From Gigaspora rosea (Eukaryota > Glomeromycota > Glomeromycetes > Diversisporales > Gigasporaceae): 64,000 nt of DNA. Every line of letters begins with the position of its first letter. Positions within the stretch are counted from its first letter, which is position 1. The notes under the pieces are model-generated. The model saw nothing but the letters and a program-made list of their open reading frames with translations, was not told the origin of the DNA and searched no databases. The stretch spans positions 13,382-77,381 of the forward strand of contig QKWP01002122.1 in assembly GCA_003550325.1 (NCBI GenBank), in the 5' to 3' direction. This document shows, piece by piece, positions 36,121-47,623 of this stretch. The position numbers and the translations under genes are program-made.

Positions 36121-37246
36121 ACTCTTTCCGACGATCCCTTATACCAAATTTTCCAAGAACTCAGACCTACGAAAACTATACAGTTAACATATTTATACAC
36201 AACAAAACTCTACCAAAGCTGCTGTCGGGTACAAAGTCCATTCACTGTATGTTCTGTAACTGAAATAGAGATGAAAAAGAACAGTAGACTTATAAGCGAG
36301 GCACCTTGGCGGGCTTTGGTGCTATTGAGCAAAGATGTAGCAGAGAAACTCTGGAGCTTTGTCGAGCCTATGGATATGAAAATAGAAGTAGATACTTGGT
36401 TAGATATGTTATTCTGTACAGCGTAACTCTTACAACTCCTTTATTTTGGTACTCTTTTCCTGGACCGCTTTGGACGTTTCGAAATTTTACAAAAAGTGGG
36501 CAATTCGGCATACCCCTTCCAAAAGATCGGCAGTATTTACTCCTTCCAAATCCGGACGCGTCTACCGAAATGGAATCTCCCACGAGGATATTTGAGTTAA
36601 TGCTTACCAAATAAACAATGACTGGTGTAATAGAGATCGGAGGGATCACGTGTAGAAATTTTTAGATGTTAGACTTTTTTTATTTTCCTCTTTCTAGAAT
36701 ACATATAGTGTTAGATTAGATTTCTTCTATACAATACTATATAATTTTTAAAGCCTAGCACAAGCAAAAATAGTGTCGTCATGACCATCTTTTTTTCGGC
36801 CTTTTTCTCCTTTTCTCTGGTTTTATTTTTTTTCATTTATCCTCTTCCCTTTTATTTCTTGTCATGTTTTTTTTATTTCGTTAGTTTAGCACTTCCCATT
36901 TTTTTATCCTTTTTACTTTTCTTTATATTTTTTTGGTAGTTTTTCTACCTAGGAGGCTAGGAGAAGAAGGTTGGAAAAGAAGACAGTCATGACGGGCTGG
37001 TAAGTCAGGTCAGTGATTCGGGGCGGATCGGTCTGAGGTAGATCAATGCAAACCGATGAGGCTAAATTACCCTTGGCAGGTCACACATAGGTGCTAGAGT
37101 ATTTAGATACTTTATAGTAACCGGGTGAGTCACTCTTCGATTCAAACACCTAATGGTGAATGTAAAAAATTTTTCTTTTGAGAAATTATCATCAATAAAG
37201 CATTGAAGCGTGACATGATCATCAAGCTCAAAAAAAAATATATTAT
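36121..37246 (+). mobile_element. Poly(A)-tailed retroposon, copy 1
   Basis: It starts ACTCTTTCCGACGATCCC. Homologous 5' ends occur at 49964 (minus strand) and about 51602. It shares CAAAAGATCGGCAGTATTTA and CAAATAAACAATGA with the others and ends in an AATAAAG word followed by an A run near 37230. The 5' half looks like decayed protein-coding sequence (for example KDVAEKLWSFVEP), but I do not recognise it. A region near 37125-37160 with CTTCGATTCAAAC resembles a pol III B box. Best read as a SINE-like or truncated LINE-like retroposon. Confidence 0.6.
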
Positions 37247-37339
37247 TAAATTAAAAAAATTAAAAATTTACAAAAAATATTTTAATTAGAGCTATTTGAG
37301 GTAAAAATCTTTTTGTACTGGACTATATCGATAAATACA

Positions 37340-38117
37340 AAAAAAAGAGAACATGTTTGCTAACCTGGAATAATCTTGTTTAGCAACTTGCTCTACAACA
37401 CTTAAACAATATTTGGCACTATAAATTTGTATAAATAGGACCCTGGACATCTCTCATATAGATCATAACTAAATTTTGGCCAATTTTGGCCCAATTTGCT
37501 GAAAATGACAAAATATATTTGTTTAAATAACTTTTGATCTAGCAATCAGAATTGAATGATCTTTTTTTTGTTAGATGCACTTCACTAAGAGCTTCATTTA
37601 AAAAAAAGTTTGTTTAAATTGGTTCGCTGTATGCCAAGATAATTGGCAAAAACTGTTTTTTTGCTTTTTAAATTTTAGGGTTTTTGCTAGAAAAAAACAA
37701 GTATGATTTAGATGTCCGGGGTTTTGTATAAATTAGAAAAAAAAATTAAAAACATAAAAGATTTTGGGATCTGTATGCTAACTTGTAAGTAATTTAGCTT
37801 AGCAACTTGCTTTAAAATGCTTATATAATATTTAGTATAGTAATCTGTATTGATTAATAGCAAGTAGCTAGTACAAAAAAAAAAAGAATAGGACATGTTT
37901 GCTAATTTGCAAATAATATTGCTTAGCAATTTGTTCTATGATACTTAAACAAAATTCAGCACTATAAATTTGTATCAATAAAAAAAAAATTTAAAAATGA
38001 AAAGGTTGGATTAGGTATGCCAAATTTGTAAATAATCTAGCACAGCAACTTGCTTCAAAATGCCTATATGATATTTAGTACTGTAATCTGCATAGATTGA
38101 TGACAAATTGCTTGTGC

Positions 38118-38186
<69 letters not shown>

Positions 38187-38290
38187 AAATAAAAGATTGA
38201 AAATAAAAATACAAAAAGGAACATACTGCTGATTTGTAAATAGCCTTGCTTAGCATTTACTCTATAATGCTCATGAAATGGAGGTGAGTC
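37340..38290. repeat. Second array of the 150-bp unit
   Basis: About five units of the family at 31590 (TTGCTAACTTG, CTTAGCAACTTGCT, TATTTAGTACTGTAAT, A-rich spacer). A hAT-type MITE is inserted in the first units, and a run of about 58 A interrupts the array at about 38125-38183. Confidence 0.65.
37437..37725. mobile_element. hAT-type MITE, 289 bp
   Basis: The left end AGGACCCTGGACATCT and the reverse complement of the right end AAAACCCCGGACATCT agree at 13 of 16 positions. It is flanked by perfect 8-bp repeats GTATAAAT (37429-37436 and 37726-37733), with T at position 2 and A at position 7 as in hAT targets. It sits inside the tandem array. Confidence 0.8.
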
Positions 38291-38528
38291 AATAGAAAAG
38301 GGACAAATTTTTTCTAAGTAAAAGTTTTTATAACTTTAAGCTTAAATATCTTAACAACTAACTTAATAAATTTAATAATTTTTTTTTATTTTAATTCTAT
38401 ATAATTCCAAGATTAAAATAAAAAATTTTTTAGCAAATTTGATTAAAATAGATGTTAAAATATTTTAATTTAAAAATTAAAAAAATTTTACTAAAAATGA
38501 TTTGTCTCTTTTCTACTGACTCACCCCC
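38281..38528. mobile_element. Foldback MITE family 4, copy 1, about 248 bp
   Basis: The left end GGAGGTGAGTCAATAGAAAA and the reverse complement of the right end GGGGGTGAGTCAGTAGAAAA pair, and similarity runs on through GGGACAAAT. A related copy lies at 50174-50424 with the same internal TTAAGCTTAAATATCTTAAC-like words. Edges carry AAAT on both sides. Confidence 0.7.
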
Positions 38529-38914
38529 AAATATCTAGTACTAAAATGTGCATTAATATAAAAAAAAAAGAGATTGAAAATTAAAAACATAAAGGCTCAA
38601 AATATACTTGTTGATCTTTTTGTAGAACATGTTGCAAATTATGTAATTATGTTCTGATATCAAGAATCTGCAGGTTTATATGATTTTTTCAAAACTGTTC
38701 CCAAATTTTGATTGGATGTATCAGATCTGAGTTAGTCTTAGCTCTAGTTGTTAGCAAGTTCTATAGCAAATTAGTAGCCAGGTATGGTTATTTAATGAAA
38801 GAAAATGATTTATTAGTTAAGTTTTGTTATAATCTTGAACAAAGATTGTTGCAGATTATAATTTAAAATGAAATCTATATTTTTTACTTAATCTGCTAGC
38901 TTTCTAAAACCTAC

Positions 38915-39075
38915 TATACTTGTTTATTATAATTTTTTTTAAAACTAACTCTAATCCTAAACCCCTAACCCTAAAAAATGCACCCCAAAAAAATTTAGTT
39001 TTTGAGATTTTATATTATAATTTCATTTTAATCTGAATTTCATTATAATCTGCTACAAAGATTGCTATAATTCCA
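38915..39075. repeat. Fragment with the shared MITE core
   Basis: CTAACCCCTAACCCTAAAAAATGC and an ATTTCATTTTAATCTG block recur near 26330-26440. They are part of the core module shared by several MITEs. No ends could be placed here. Confidence 0.4.
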
Positions 39076-39170
39076 AAGCATTTTATATATTCCAATCTAA
39101 AATTTTTTGAAAAACCACCTAGTATAAGTTGGTTCGAAAGTGGGCACAGGAACATATATACCTGTGGAAT

Positions 39171-39507
39171 CAGTGTTGGGCTCGCTTATAAGCCAGTAAA
39201 AAATAGAACTGGAACAGGACTTATAAATTGTCTACTGGACTTATATAAGTCCAGTAGTCCAGTAGGACCCCGAGCAATCTATGAACAGCTAACAATTTTA
39301 AAAAATTGTTATATATTTTTAAAAATAGGAAAGATCTACAGAAAAACAGTTAAAAATAAGCATTAATATTACTAAATATAGAAAAGATCTACACAAAATA
39401 GTTAAAAATAAGCAAAGGCAAATTGTTATCTATCTATGTATAGCTCGGGGTCCTAGTCCAGTTTATAAGTCCAGTAAAGTGGACTTTTGGTCCAGAGCCC
39501 AACACTG
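39171..39507. mobile_element. hAT-type MITE, 337 bp
   Basis: Perfect 13-bp terminal inverted repeats CAGTGTTGGGCTC. Flanks are TGTGGAAT (39163-39170) and TGTAGAAT (39508-39515), seven of eight identical. Subterminal inverted words CCAGTAGGACCCCGAG and CTAGGACCCCGAGC occur inside. No protein is encoded. Confidence 0.85.
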
Positions 39508-39523
39508 TGTAGAATAGTACCTA

Positions 39524-41846
39524 GGGGTTAGTAAAATTACGGGGGACAACTTACTATGATATATAGCCAATAAAGATGATCTACGTTATTTTGTGTAACA
39601 ATTATCTGGGTTTATAATAAATATTCGCAGTTCATATGCCAAGAAACTTTTGGCAGTATTAATCAAGCACTGATTCAAAACATGTTGTTACTATTTTCTA
39701 TTTATGTTATCTGACGGATTTGTATAGAAATTGGGTACGTTTTGGCGTTCGCAGAAACTAAATATTGCTTATTTAAAATTATCAAGCAGTAAATTCAAAT
39801 TTTAATACCCAATTTACTTTAAATACTTAATATAAACTATTTATCTTACAACTTATTGTTATATAAGAGCGACATCCTAGTATGCTTTGAAAGGTAATGT
39901 CTATGGTAGATATTTAGCTAAGACAAGAATTTAAGTTTTTAATATAATATATTATGATAATTCTTTAGGTACATTATTGTGAAAGCCAAGGGCAATTATA
40001 TAACATGATGAAAATTTGGTTTTTGGTTTTCATGACTAGGTGAGTTAGCTTTTGGTTGATTTTAGAAAAAGTTTTATATGCGATTTGTTATTAAATTCCT
40101 AGGTCGATTTTAAGAGCTTTTATTTGTTTTTAAAAATCGCTCAACTAATTGATCATTCGATTTATTTTATAACTTTAGCTTTCGTGCTCCCTTTATATAA
40201 ATTAAAAATATTAGATTTATGAGTTCTGCTATCTTACTATTTAAATTGTTTTAATTAAATATTGATTAGTAAATATAGAAATTAAACCTTTATAAACAAA
40301 ATTAATAATCGCTATGTCTAAAATATATCAATTTTTTTATAACAAACTAATAAAAATTACTGTACGATGTTTTTTTAAGGCCAATTACTTTTTGGTATTT
40401 ATTTGCTTTTTGCAGCCATTCAATAGCTTTTTTAGCACCAATATTAATAGTATCATCTAACTTCATATTGTCTATCAAAATTTCTACTATTTAAAAATTA
40501 ATCAATTGTCTTTTTTTTATATTTATACTATTTTATAGAGTACTATTATTATATCAACAATAGAATTTCCCACCTTTAGTGAATTCTAAAAATTACATAA
40601 ATGCCTTTTTATCTCATACTTTCACCAATACAGACTTCAAGATTATATTGTTCACCTGAATATCCACTTTTCAAATACCACTCTGAAGCTTTTTTACCTT
40701 ATGTCTTCATTATAAATTGCCACCTTCAACAGATTTCAAAAAAACCATTCAGTTGCCTTTTTTTTTTGTTCTTGATTATGCTATATCTTTGTTATAGCAA
40801 GTTTCAAAATTATATCGTCCAAGTGGATTGTCACTTTGGCAGATTTCAATTTTCTTTTTTCATTTTATACCTTTGCATAGCAGACTTCATGATTACATTG
40901 TTTATTCGAATAGCCACTTTCAGCAAATTTAAAATACCAAAACTATTGTCTATTAGAATTGCTATCTGTTTAACTATTTTTGATCTAGTCACCTAAATAT
41001 AAATTAAAATTAATTTTATAAAACAAACATACTTATTTTCAAATAAGGTATAAAGTCTATATATAAGATAATCAAATTTACCTACTAATTATGAATAATT
41101 CTCAATTTTGTTTTAATCAAAAAGTCAGACTTTTTTTCTTGTTTCTTCATTAAATTCTGAACCGTTTTGCAAATAGTTAAACAGTAGATCTATTATGATA
41201 ACATTAGATATTCTATCAGCAAAGTTTCATATCCTTTTTTGATAAGTAAATGCCTTACATTCATCCTTTTTAGCTCCTTCCGGATCATAAGCAAGTGCCT
41301 TACTTATATCCTTTTCAACTCCTCCTGGGTTATAAGCAAATGTCTTCTATTCATCTTTTTCAACTCCTCCTGGATTGTAAGTAAATGTCTCACATTATCC
41401 CTTTTAGCACCTCCCGGATCCAAGGTTATTCATTCTAAAATTTAAAACAGGTGGTTTTTACACAGTGCCTCTTTTAATATTCTTCCTCCTTATCCAAGTT
41501 AGTTGGCAGAACGTGTCTCTGCTAACGCTTTTTCTTTCTTTGAGTTGGAGGTATTTTTGCGATATCTTAGGCATGTTACAGAAAATGTATAATTCAATTT
41601 TTAAAGACGTGGAAAACTATTGTTAAACTTTTACAAAGTTAGCTACCAGCCTTAAGTTATTCTAAATTTCAGAAAAAAATACATATTCCAATAGCTAAAA
41701 TTTTTTTTAATAAAATTTTGAAGGTTTGATACCGATAATATTTTATATGTATATAAATCTATATGTAAATCTATATCATGACAATTTTGAAGATTGATTA
41801 TCTACTTGTGTAACATTGAGTTGTCCCCCGTTTATTTACTAACCCC
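39524..41846. mobile_element. 2.3-kb TA-flanked element with a captured host gene fragment
   Basis: The left end GGGGTTAGTAAAATTACGGG and the reverse complement of the right end GGGGTTAGTAAATAAACGGG pair and continue together through GGGACAAC. TA lies on both sides (39522-39523 and 41847-41848). No transposase is recognisable inside. Instead the minus strand holds a decayed Sel1-repeat sequence. It begins only eight bases after the target repeat of the hAT MITE at 39171. The element family is unknown; the TA flank suggests the Tc1/mariner group. Confidence 0.7.
40345..41430 (-). pseudogene. Decayed Sel1-repeat protein fragment
   Basis: Sel1 repeats are about 36-residue helical units often linked to kinases in arbuscular mycorrhizal fungi. 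On the minus strand the units are visible as VEKDISKALAYDPEGAKKD (about 41250-41340), a degenerate YNFETCY unit near 40800, KKASEWYLKSGYSGEQYNLE (about 40625-40695) and NIGAKKAIEWLQKA near 40425. The conserved layout G-V-x-K-D-x-x-K-A-F-x-Y, then G-x-Y-N-L, is plain, but stops and frame changes interrupt it throughout, so it is a pseudogene unless heavily spliced. It lies wholly within the inverted-repeat element at 39524-41846. The plus-strand frames at 40601-40996 and 41239-41445 are its shadows; the 51-bp periodicity at 41239-41410 is a secondary feature. Confidence 0.72.
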
Positions 41847-42439
41847 TAGATAATATACAAATAAATAGAATATAGAAGCTAACTATGATTCTGATACATT
41901 CCAGCATATCCTATTCGAACTCTAAGACCCTTTGTCCTATAAGAAAACTTGTACAGGTTGTAATACAGATTGGTGTCAGAAATGCTCAAAATGGTACAAA
42001 TCTTGTATCATATACAGGAACGTTTATGAAATAGTATAGTAAAATAGTACAGACCTTAAGACAAAGAGTAGTATGTAATGCTACATTATAAGAAATAATA
42101 TGTTTAGATAACTTTAAATCAGCATCATTATTACAGTATTACATAAATTTATGTTTATTACTTAAACCAAATTTTGTACATATTTGACTAGTGAATAATT
42201 GCAAAACTCAAGCTATTATGGTCCAATTAGCACAGGCACATGGTCCTACATGGTCCATTCTGTACCAATATTGGACCATAGCAGCACCATAGCTATACAT
42301 ATTTTGAATCTTGATCTGGACTACAAATACTGGTGACTATCTGATACAATCCATGCCAATTTAGTCCAATTTTCTTATAGAGCTATATGAATGGCTTAAA
42401 AATAAGTTGCTGGCTTTGGATAGGTAGACTTGTAGCTGC

Positions 42440-42985
42440 ATCCTAATATTAGAACACATATATTTATGCTAGAAGAAAGTATACAAAATACAGCTATATA
42501 CACTCCACACTGCTTTTAAATTATACAGGCTCAATGATTTAGAAGTGCTAGTATTGTTTAGCAGAAGAGTACATGAAGTGGTTGCTATTAAAAAATAGTA
42601 GTATATAAAGAAATTGAAATGCTCAGAAACAGATTGTAGGCCATGGGTAGGTAGGCTTGTGTATCGTAAAGGATATGACAATTTTTTTAAAGATAAACCT
42701 TAATCATAACAGAAGATTGTGCCAAAAGCATCTTGTAGAATACTATCAATTTGTAGCATTAGTATACAGTCTGGGAGGTGCAGAGTAAAAAAAAAAATTG
42801 GAAGTATAAAATGCTTAGGAACAGATGAGTAGATAGGCTTGCAACTACTTCTGATATTACTGTGCATATATAGGTATTGAGAAAGGGATAACAATTCTCT
42901 TAGGAGCAACTTATAAAATACTACCAATTTGCAAAATTGGTATACAGTTTTGTAGGTGCAAAAAAAAAAATGAATTCTCAACAAA
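42440..42985. repeat. Degenerate tandem repeat, unit about 185-200 bp
   Basis: Words such as AATGCTTAGGAACAGA, GTAGATAGGCTTG, ATACTACCAATTTG, GTATACAGTTTTGTAGGTGC and an A run return two or three times. The minus-strand frames here are by-products. Confidence 0.5.
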
Positions 42986-42988
42986 AAT

Positions 42989-43490
42989 TTATAGTGTACT
43001 ATATAGATTATAATTGTAAATGAGCATTTGAAAGAATATAACCTTAAATATAAAAATAGTTGGTCATGACTGTTATGTGTGAAAAAGAGGCAATAATAAT
43101 AATCTGCTTGTGAACGGAATCACAAGACAGTACATTATTGCAAGTTACTGGACATTCTATATAACAAAGGAGACACAGGACTTTCTTATAATAGAAATGG
43201 TATTTGAATAATCTAATGATTTATTGTTTTCTTGTTGTTTAAATTTTCAGCTCAACAGTATGTTCAGCTATCTTTCCTACTACTTCCAAAAAACAAAGAA
43301 AAAAGAAAGTAAGCAATGCTCAAAAAAGTCTGCTCATATGATCTTTTGTGGCTTGTTTGGCACCCTATCTCATAGTGTACTATATAGATTATAATTGTAA
43401 ACAAGCATTTGAGAGGACATGGCCTTAGGTATAAGAATACTTGGTCATGACTGTTATATACAAGAAAGGAGCACATAACAAGCAATAATA
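42989..43490. repeat. 110-bp direct repeats flanking dispersed repeat family 3, copy 2
   Basis: The block ATAGTGTACTATATAGATTA ... TTGGTCATGACTGTTAT lies at about 42989-43098 and again at about 43372-43487. Between them, at 43104-43275, is the second copy of the repeat first seen at 31327. The direct repeats are diverged by several bases. Confidence 0.65.
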
Positions 43491-43558
43491 ATAAAAAGGC
43501 AAATTCATATTTAGGATTAATAGTAAACCTTGATTGGTTTTAACTATTTGATGGTATA

Positions 43559-43860
43559 TTGCATAGTACTAGTGTATTGTATGTATTTATTGTGAATTTG
43601 CTATGTAATATTCGATTTAAGTATAAAAATATGTTAGTTTTAGGCATACCGGTATTATCTGGGCCAGATGAAGTGAGTTTATATAAAATAAACTATTATC
43701 TTTTTCTAGTTTTTGATGAATTAGAATTTCTTTTGCATAGTGTAATACTAAATTTGACAGCTAAGTTTTAAAAAAAAATAATTTGTGCTACTTTGATACT
43801 AATTTCATGTAATATCCCAGTAGTAGTTCAGTCTCTCGAAAGTTATATGAGCATATATTA
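43559..43860 (+). pseudogene. Relic of a CACTA/Tnp2-like transposase
   Basis: A short open frame (43559-43771) reads NIRFKYKNMLVLG, then a GPDEVSLYKINYYLFLVFDE block. It is followed by ATLILISCNIPVV near 43789-43830. This matches the order of conserved blocks in fungal CACTA-type transposases: N-P-x-x-I-R-F-K, then G-P-x-E-P-x-L-x-x-I-N-x-Y-L-x-P-L-V-D-E-L, then A-x-L-I-L-V-x-C-D-I-P-A. The DDE core and element ends are not found nearby. It is a fragment of about 100 residues. Confidence 0.6.
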
Positions 43861-44059
43861 GCATTAATATTATGTTATTGTTGTTAGAAAGTATTAATTA
43901 TGTTAAGAGTAGTAATATATATTATATAATATTATTTTACTATATCCTTTATCTCCTTCCCAGAGTAATTTGATTAGCTATTATGAATATTATAAACTTC
44001 TATATTTAATATAAGATATTAGAGACCCCTCTTTTCTAAAATATTATATAATATCAAAA

Positions 44060-44140
44060 CCTGTGAGTCAATAGCATAGCGGTTATGCTCCCAGGTCTCC
44101 AATTAAAGGTTGCCAGTTTAATACCGCTTGGCAGTAATTG
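44060..44140 (+). repeat. tRNA-like module 1
   Basis: TAGCATAGCGGTTATGCTCC matches the A box of pol III genes and the D-arm of a tRNA. GGTTGCCAGTTTAATACC about 40 bases later is a weak B box. It does not fold into a full cloverleaf, so it is read as the head of a tRNA-derived SINE, not a tRNA gene. Confidence 0.45.
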
Positions 44141-44544
44141 AATTTGATAGTTAGAACCCAATTTGAAATAAATGAAGTCACCAACTTAGTTATGAGGCTG
44201 TGAGAATTGTATAACAGTATTTAGGTTAGTATCTGAGTTGTGACGATTGAACCAATAGTGTCCAATACCGTACTGACAGGAAAAAGGATCTACTGGAAGT
44301 CAGGCTTCTGGTGCAACTTCTAATAGTTAAGTGGTGATGTAATGATAGTTTGTATAGACATAGGTGAAACTAAAATACTATAAAAAAAAGGAACCCAGAA
44401 TGTCCAATAGACATACGCACCCTATAAGGACTTGTTGGTAACAAGCTAACTGTGTGAACCAACAAAAACCGTTCCTTAAAAGAGCACAAGGTATAAACAA
44501 TAGTAGGGTTCACAGAGTAGATAGTGGTTTAGAAAGTCTGACCA

Positions 44545-44615
44545 CAAGTGGGAGTCTTAGTGACTGCTCCCCAATATATAAACATTCAGGTTCGATTGTT
44601 AGTGGAATTAGAATG
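44545..44615 (+). repeat. tRNA-like module 2
   Basis: TAGTGACTGCTCC is an A-box-like word. AGGTTCGATTGTTAG about 30 bases later fits the B box GGTTCGANTCC at nine of eleven positions. It may be the head of a second SINE, or the two modules may be related parts of one element. The overlapping 80-codon frame at 44454 is not convincing. Confidence 0.45.
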
Positions 44616-44699
44616 TTGGGTTTAGAAGTAAAGAAGGAAAAAATATTATGTAATATTTGTTACTACTTTATTAATTTCAGCAGTATGAAAATATAGATA

Positions 44700-45500
44700 A
44701 ATAGTTTATTCAAAAAGATTTAATAGTATATTAACAAAATGCTCTTGAATAGAAATATTGTAATTCTTATACTAAAAGAAGTATTTTGTTAAAAACAATA
44801 AAATTTGATGATCAGAATTACTTTATCTAAATTATTTTAATCCTATTTGTTATATTATTATTGATCCTATATATTGTATTTTTTTGGGCATTGCTAAATA
44901 GATTGTTAAATGAATATAGATTAATAAAGGCATATTGATACAAAGCAATCCAAGATAAATAGGATCCAAGTTCCATTAGATATCAGCTGGATTTCAAAAA
45001 AATTAAGCTGCAGAGATAGATTTTTGAATTTTATAGCTGATCAGTGACAAAATTTTTTACAATTTATGCTACTATTGTTTTTTAGAAATACATTTTAAAT
45101 GATGATTAGCAAATTTTAATACAATTTGTAAAAATTTGTCAGATCTTTGCATCTAGAATAATAGAGCATAACCTAATAAATGAAGCTTATAAAAGGTTGA
45201 TCAATTTGATAAAATTTATAGAAAAAAAATATGGGTCCAAAAAAATTACTTCTAATTTTTACATTTATATGAATGTGCACAAAATTATAATTTACTATAT
45301 TCTTTTTGGTATTTTTTATTCAAAAAAATAAATAGAATATTAGGGTCTTATAAAAAATAAAGTATGACCTCTGTACTAAATGTCTGGGGTCCAGATAGAA
45401 ATATTGATTTGTATTCCAGACAAGTTCAATATTTCATTAGTTATTTAATAAATCTGCCAAATGGGTTTATAAAACACAAATTGGTATACATCAAATAGGA
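44700..45500. other. AT-rich stretch without a recognised gene
   Basis: No open frame of note, no clear inverted-repeat ends and no tandem structure. A word TGTCTGGGGTCCAGA near 45380 is reminiscent of the end of the MITE at 37437. Confidence 0.35.
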
Positions 45501-45504
45501 TAAG

Positions 45505-45696
45505 AGGACCCCGAAGAACTCTGATACAACTCAGATCTGTGTTTGTATAATTTTAGCAGTATTTTAGCCAAATAGATGTATAAAATAGAGCAAAATTTGA
45601 AAATTTACTATATAAAAATGCAATGTTTGATGAATTTCAATATAAAATTTTTTTTTTTAGAAACATCTGAGTTGTATCAGAGTTCTTTGGGGTCCT
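45505..45696. mobile_element. MITE with 30-bp near-perfect ends, 192 bp
   Basis: The left end AGGACCCCGAAGAACTCTGA and the reverse complement of the right end AGGACCCCAAAGAACTCTGA differ at one of 30 positions over the full match. ATAAG words lie near both edges. The small divergence between the ends suggests a fairly recent insertion. Confidence 0.75.
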
Positions 45697-46970
45697 AGTA
45701 TAAGTCTGTAAGTTTTATAGCAACTTGATTTAATTTTAGTAGCAATAATAATATAAAACATATAATGTTCAAACTTTGGAACACTCAATTTTATTTAATT
45801 TGTTGTAAATGCATTTCTAGTATATAATATTTTTAGTTGATTTGTACTATTCAAGTATAAAATATCTGATAAACAAAATTTTCAAGAATATTTAGCTGTA
45901 ATTCCTTTATATTGTAATTTAATATTTAATATAGTAAAATTTAATTGATAATTTGTAATTTTTAAACTATTTCTAACAATTTTTTTAATTTCATTAGAAA
46001 ATTTTTAATATTGAGTAAGGTGGATATCAGATTGCCATTAATTTACAATTGATAGCAATTATTTAAGTTCATATCGATAAAAATCATAATTGAAAAAACC
46101 AATATCAATCACCTTTGTAGCTAGTAATTGATATCTATCTTATTTATAAAATTCTTAATGTATGTAAATTATATATTTTATTTAATAAAACTTATACAAA
46201 TTGTTAAAATAGCCAAAATTATATAATTTATATAATTTAAAAAATGTTAAGTTTTGGCCATTAATTTTTGCTAATTTTTATTTTAAAAATCAGTAAACAA
46301 TCAAATATTATATCAAATTTGCTTTTTAAAAATTTGGCTATAGCTAAATATTAATTGATTTTTTTCTTTTAATGCTAATTTGTATATGAACTTTGTAGTG
46401 CTGAATTTTGCTATTTTGTCTAATACTAGTTATATAATAGCCCAAAATTTTATTATAAAAACTAACTTTATATTATTAAGTAAAAATTCTTTTCACTAAA
46501 TTTTACCTTTATATACTTTTTAATTTTAATTTAACTTTAACTTTAATCTTTGTATTTTTTTTAAAAATAATTCACTCTGGGTTTAAATTAAATTTATTTA
46601 TTATTTTAGTATTAAAATAAAATTTAAAATTAAAGCAAAACATGATTTATAGTAAAGTTAGCAAAAAACTTTTTGTTAAGTTCAAAAGATATTTAAATAA
46701 CAATTTGAAATATAATTAAATTTTTAAAAAATTTTTTTATTTATAAATTAAGCTATAATATTTTATTTAAATTATCTATACTATCTATAAATTTAATTTC
46801 ATATTTTTTTAGTTTAATTAATTACTATTTTAATTTTATTATAAATTTATTTATATAGTATTTATATAAATAACTAAGCCAAAATATTCTATTCTAATAA
46901 CATACTTAAATTAAGTATAGTTTTCATTTTATTTCAATATTTGGATTAATACTGTACCTTATTTTATCCC
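45697..46970. other. Very AT-rich stretch, one possible small MITE
   Basis: Nothing coding is seen. At about 46015-46140 AAGGTGGATATCAGATTG and the reverse complement of the right edge, AAATAAGATAGATATCAATT, may be the ends of a diverged MITE. The rest is nearly pure A and T. Confidence 0.35.
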
Positions 46971-46974
46971 TTAA

Positions 46975-47561
46975 ACCGTAATTTTTAGCGGGCAAATTTG
47001 CCTGCTAAAATATTTGGACAAAAATAAAGCACTCAAAAAAAATTTTTTTAATAAAAATTTTGATCCAAATCGGATAAATGGTTTCTAAAATCTCAAACCA
47101 CACATCACACTTAACAGCTGCAGTATGGCATATTCGAAGTGATCCAAATAAATAATATAGGTTCACACAATGGGTACAAAATATGCCATTTTGCTTGAAT
47201 TTTTAAGTCATCTTATCTTTCTAGCATAACAAATTTTTGGCCAACTTTAATGTTATATTATAATAATATAAAAGGTGCCTTCATGTGACGATCATAAAGA
47301 TCCTTTATAATTGTTGCGTAACAAGTATCCATTTTACTATTAAATTTGATCATTAATCTCATATTAAAATCAACCCTATTTAGGCGATTTTTTGAATACT
47401 ATTAAGGAAGTTTTGCAAAATAATAACTATATGACAACTAGTATGTAGTGTGCTTTTATTCTAGTTTAGAGAATATAGGGGTATGGCTTAATAAAATTTG
47501 GAGAAATTTTACAATAATAAGTCAAAAAAAATTTAAGTGGGCAAATTTGCCCGCATTACGG
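46975..47561. mobile_element. TTAA-flanked inverted-repeat element, about 590 bp
   Basis: The left end ACCGTAATTTTTAGCGGGCA and the reverse complement of the right end ACCGTAATGCGGGCAAATTT pair with a small indel. Both contain the palindromic word GCAAATTTGC. TTAA lies on both sides (46971-46974 and 47562-47565), which would fit a piggyBac-type target. The ends do not start with the usual CCC, so the superfamily is uncertain. Confidence 0.55.
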
Positions 47562-47623
47562 TTTAAAAGATAATATAAGAGAGTTGCAAGTATTGTAGCC
47601 AGTGAGGTATTGTGGCCAAGTAA

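Noticed and set aside
40601-40996. A 131-codon hydrophobic frame on the plus strand
   Set aside because: It is the reverse of the Sel1-repeat remnant on the minus strand; the apparent membrane segments are an artefact.
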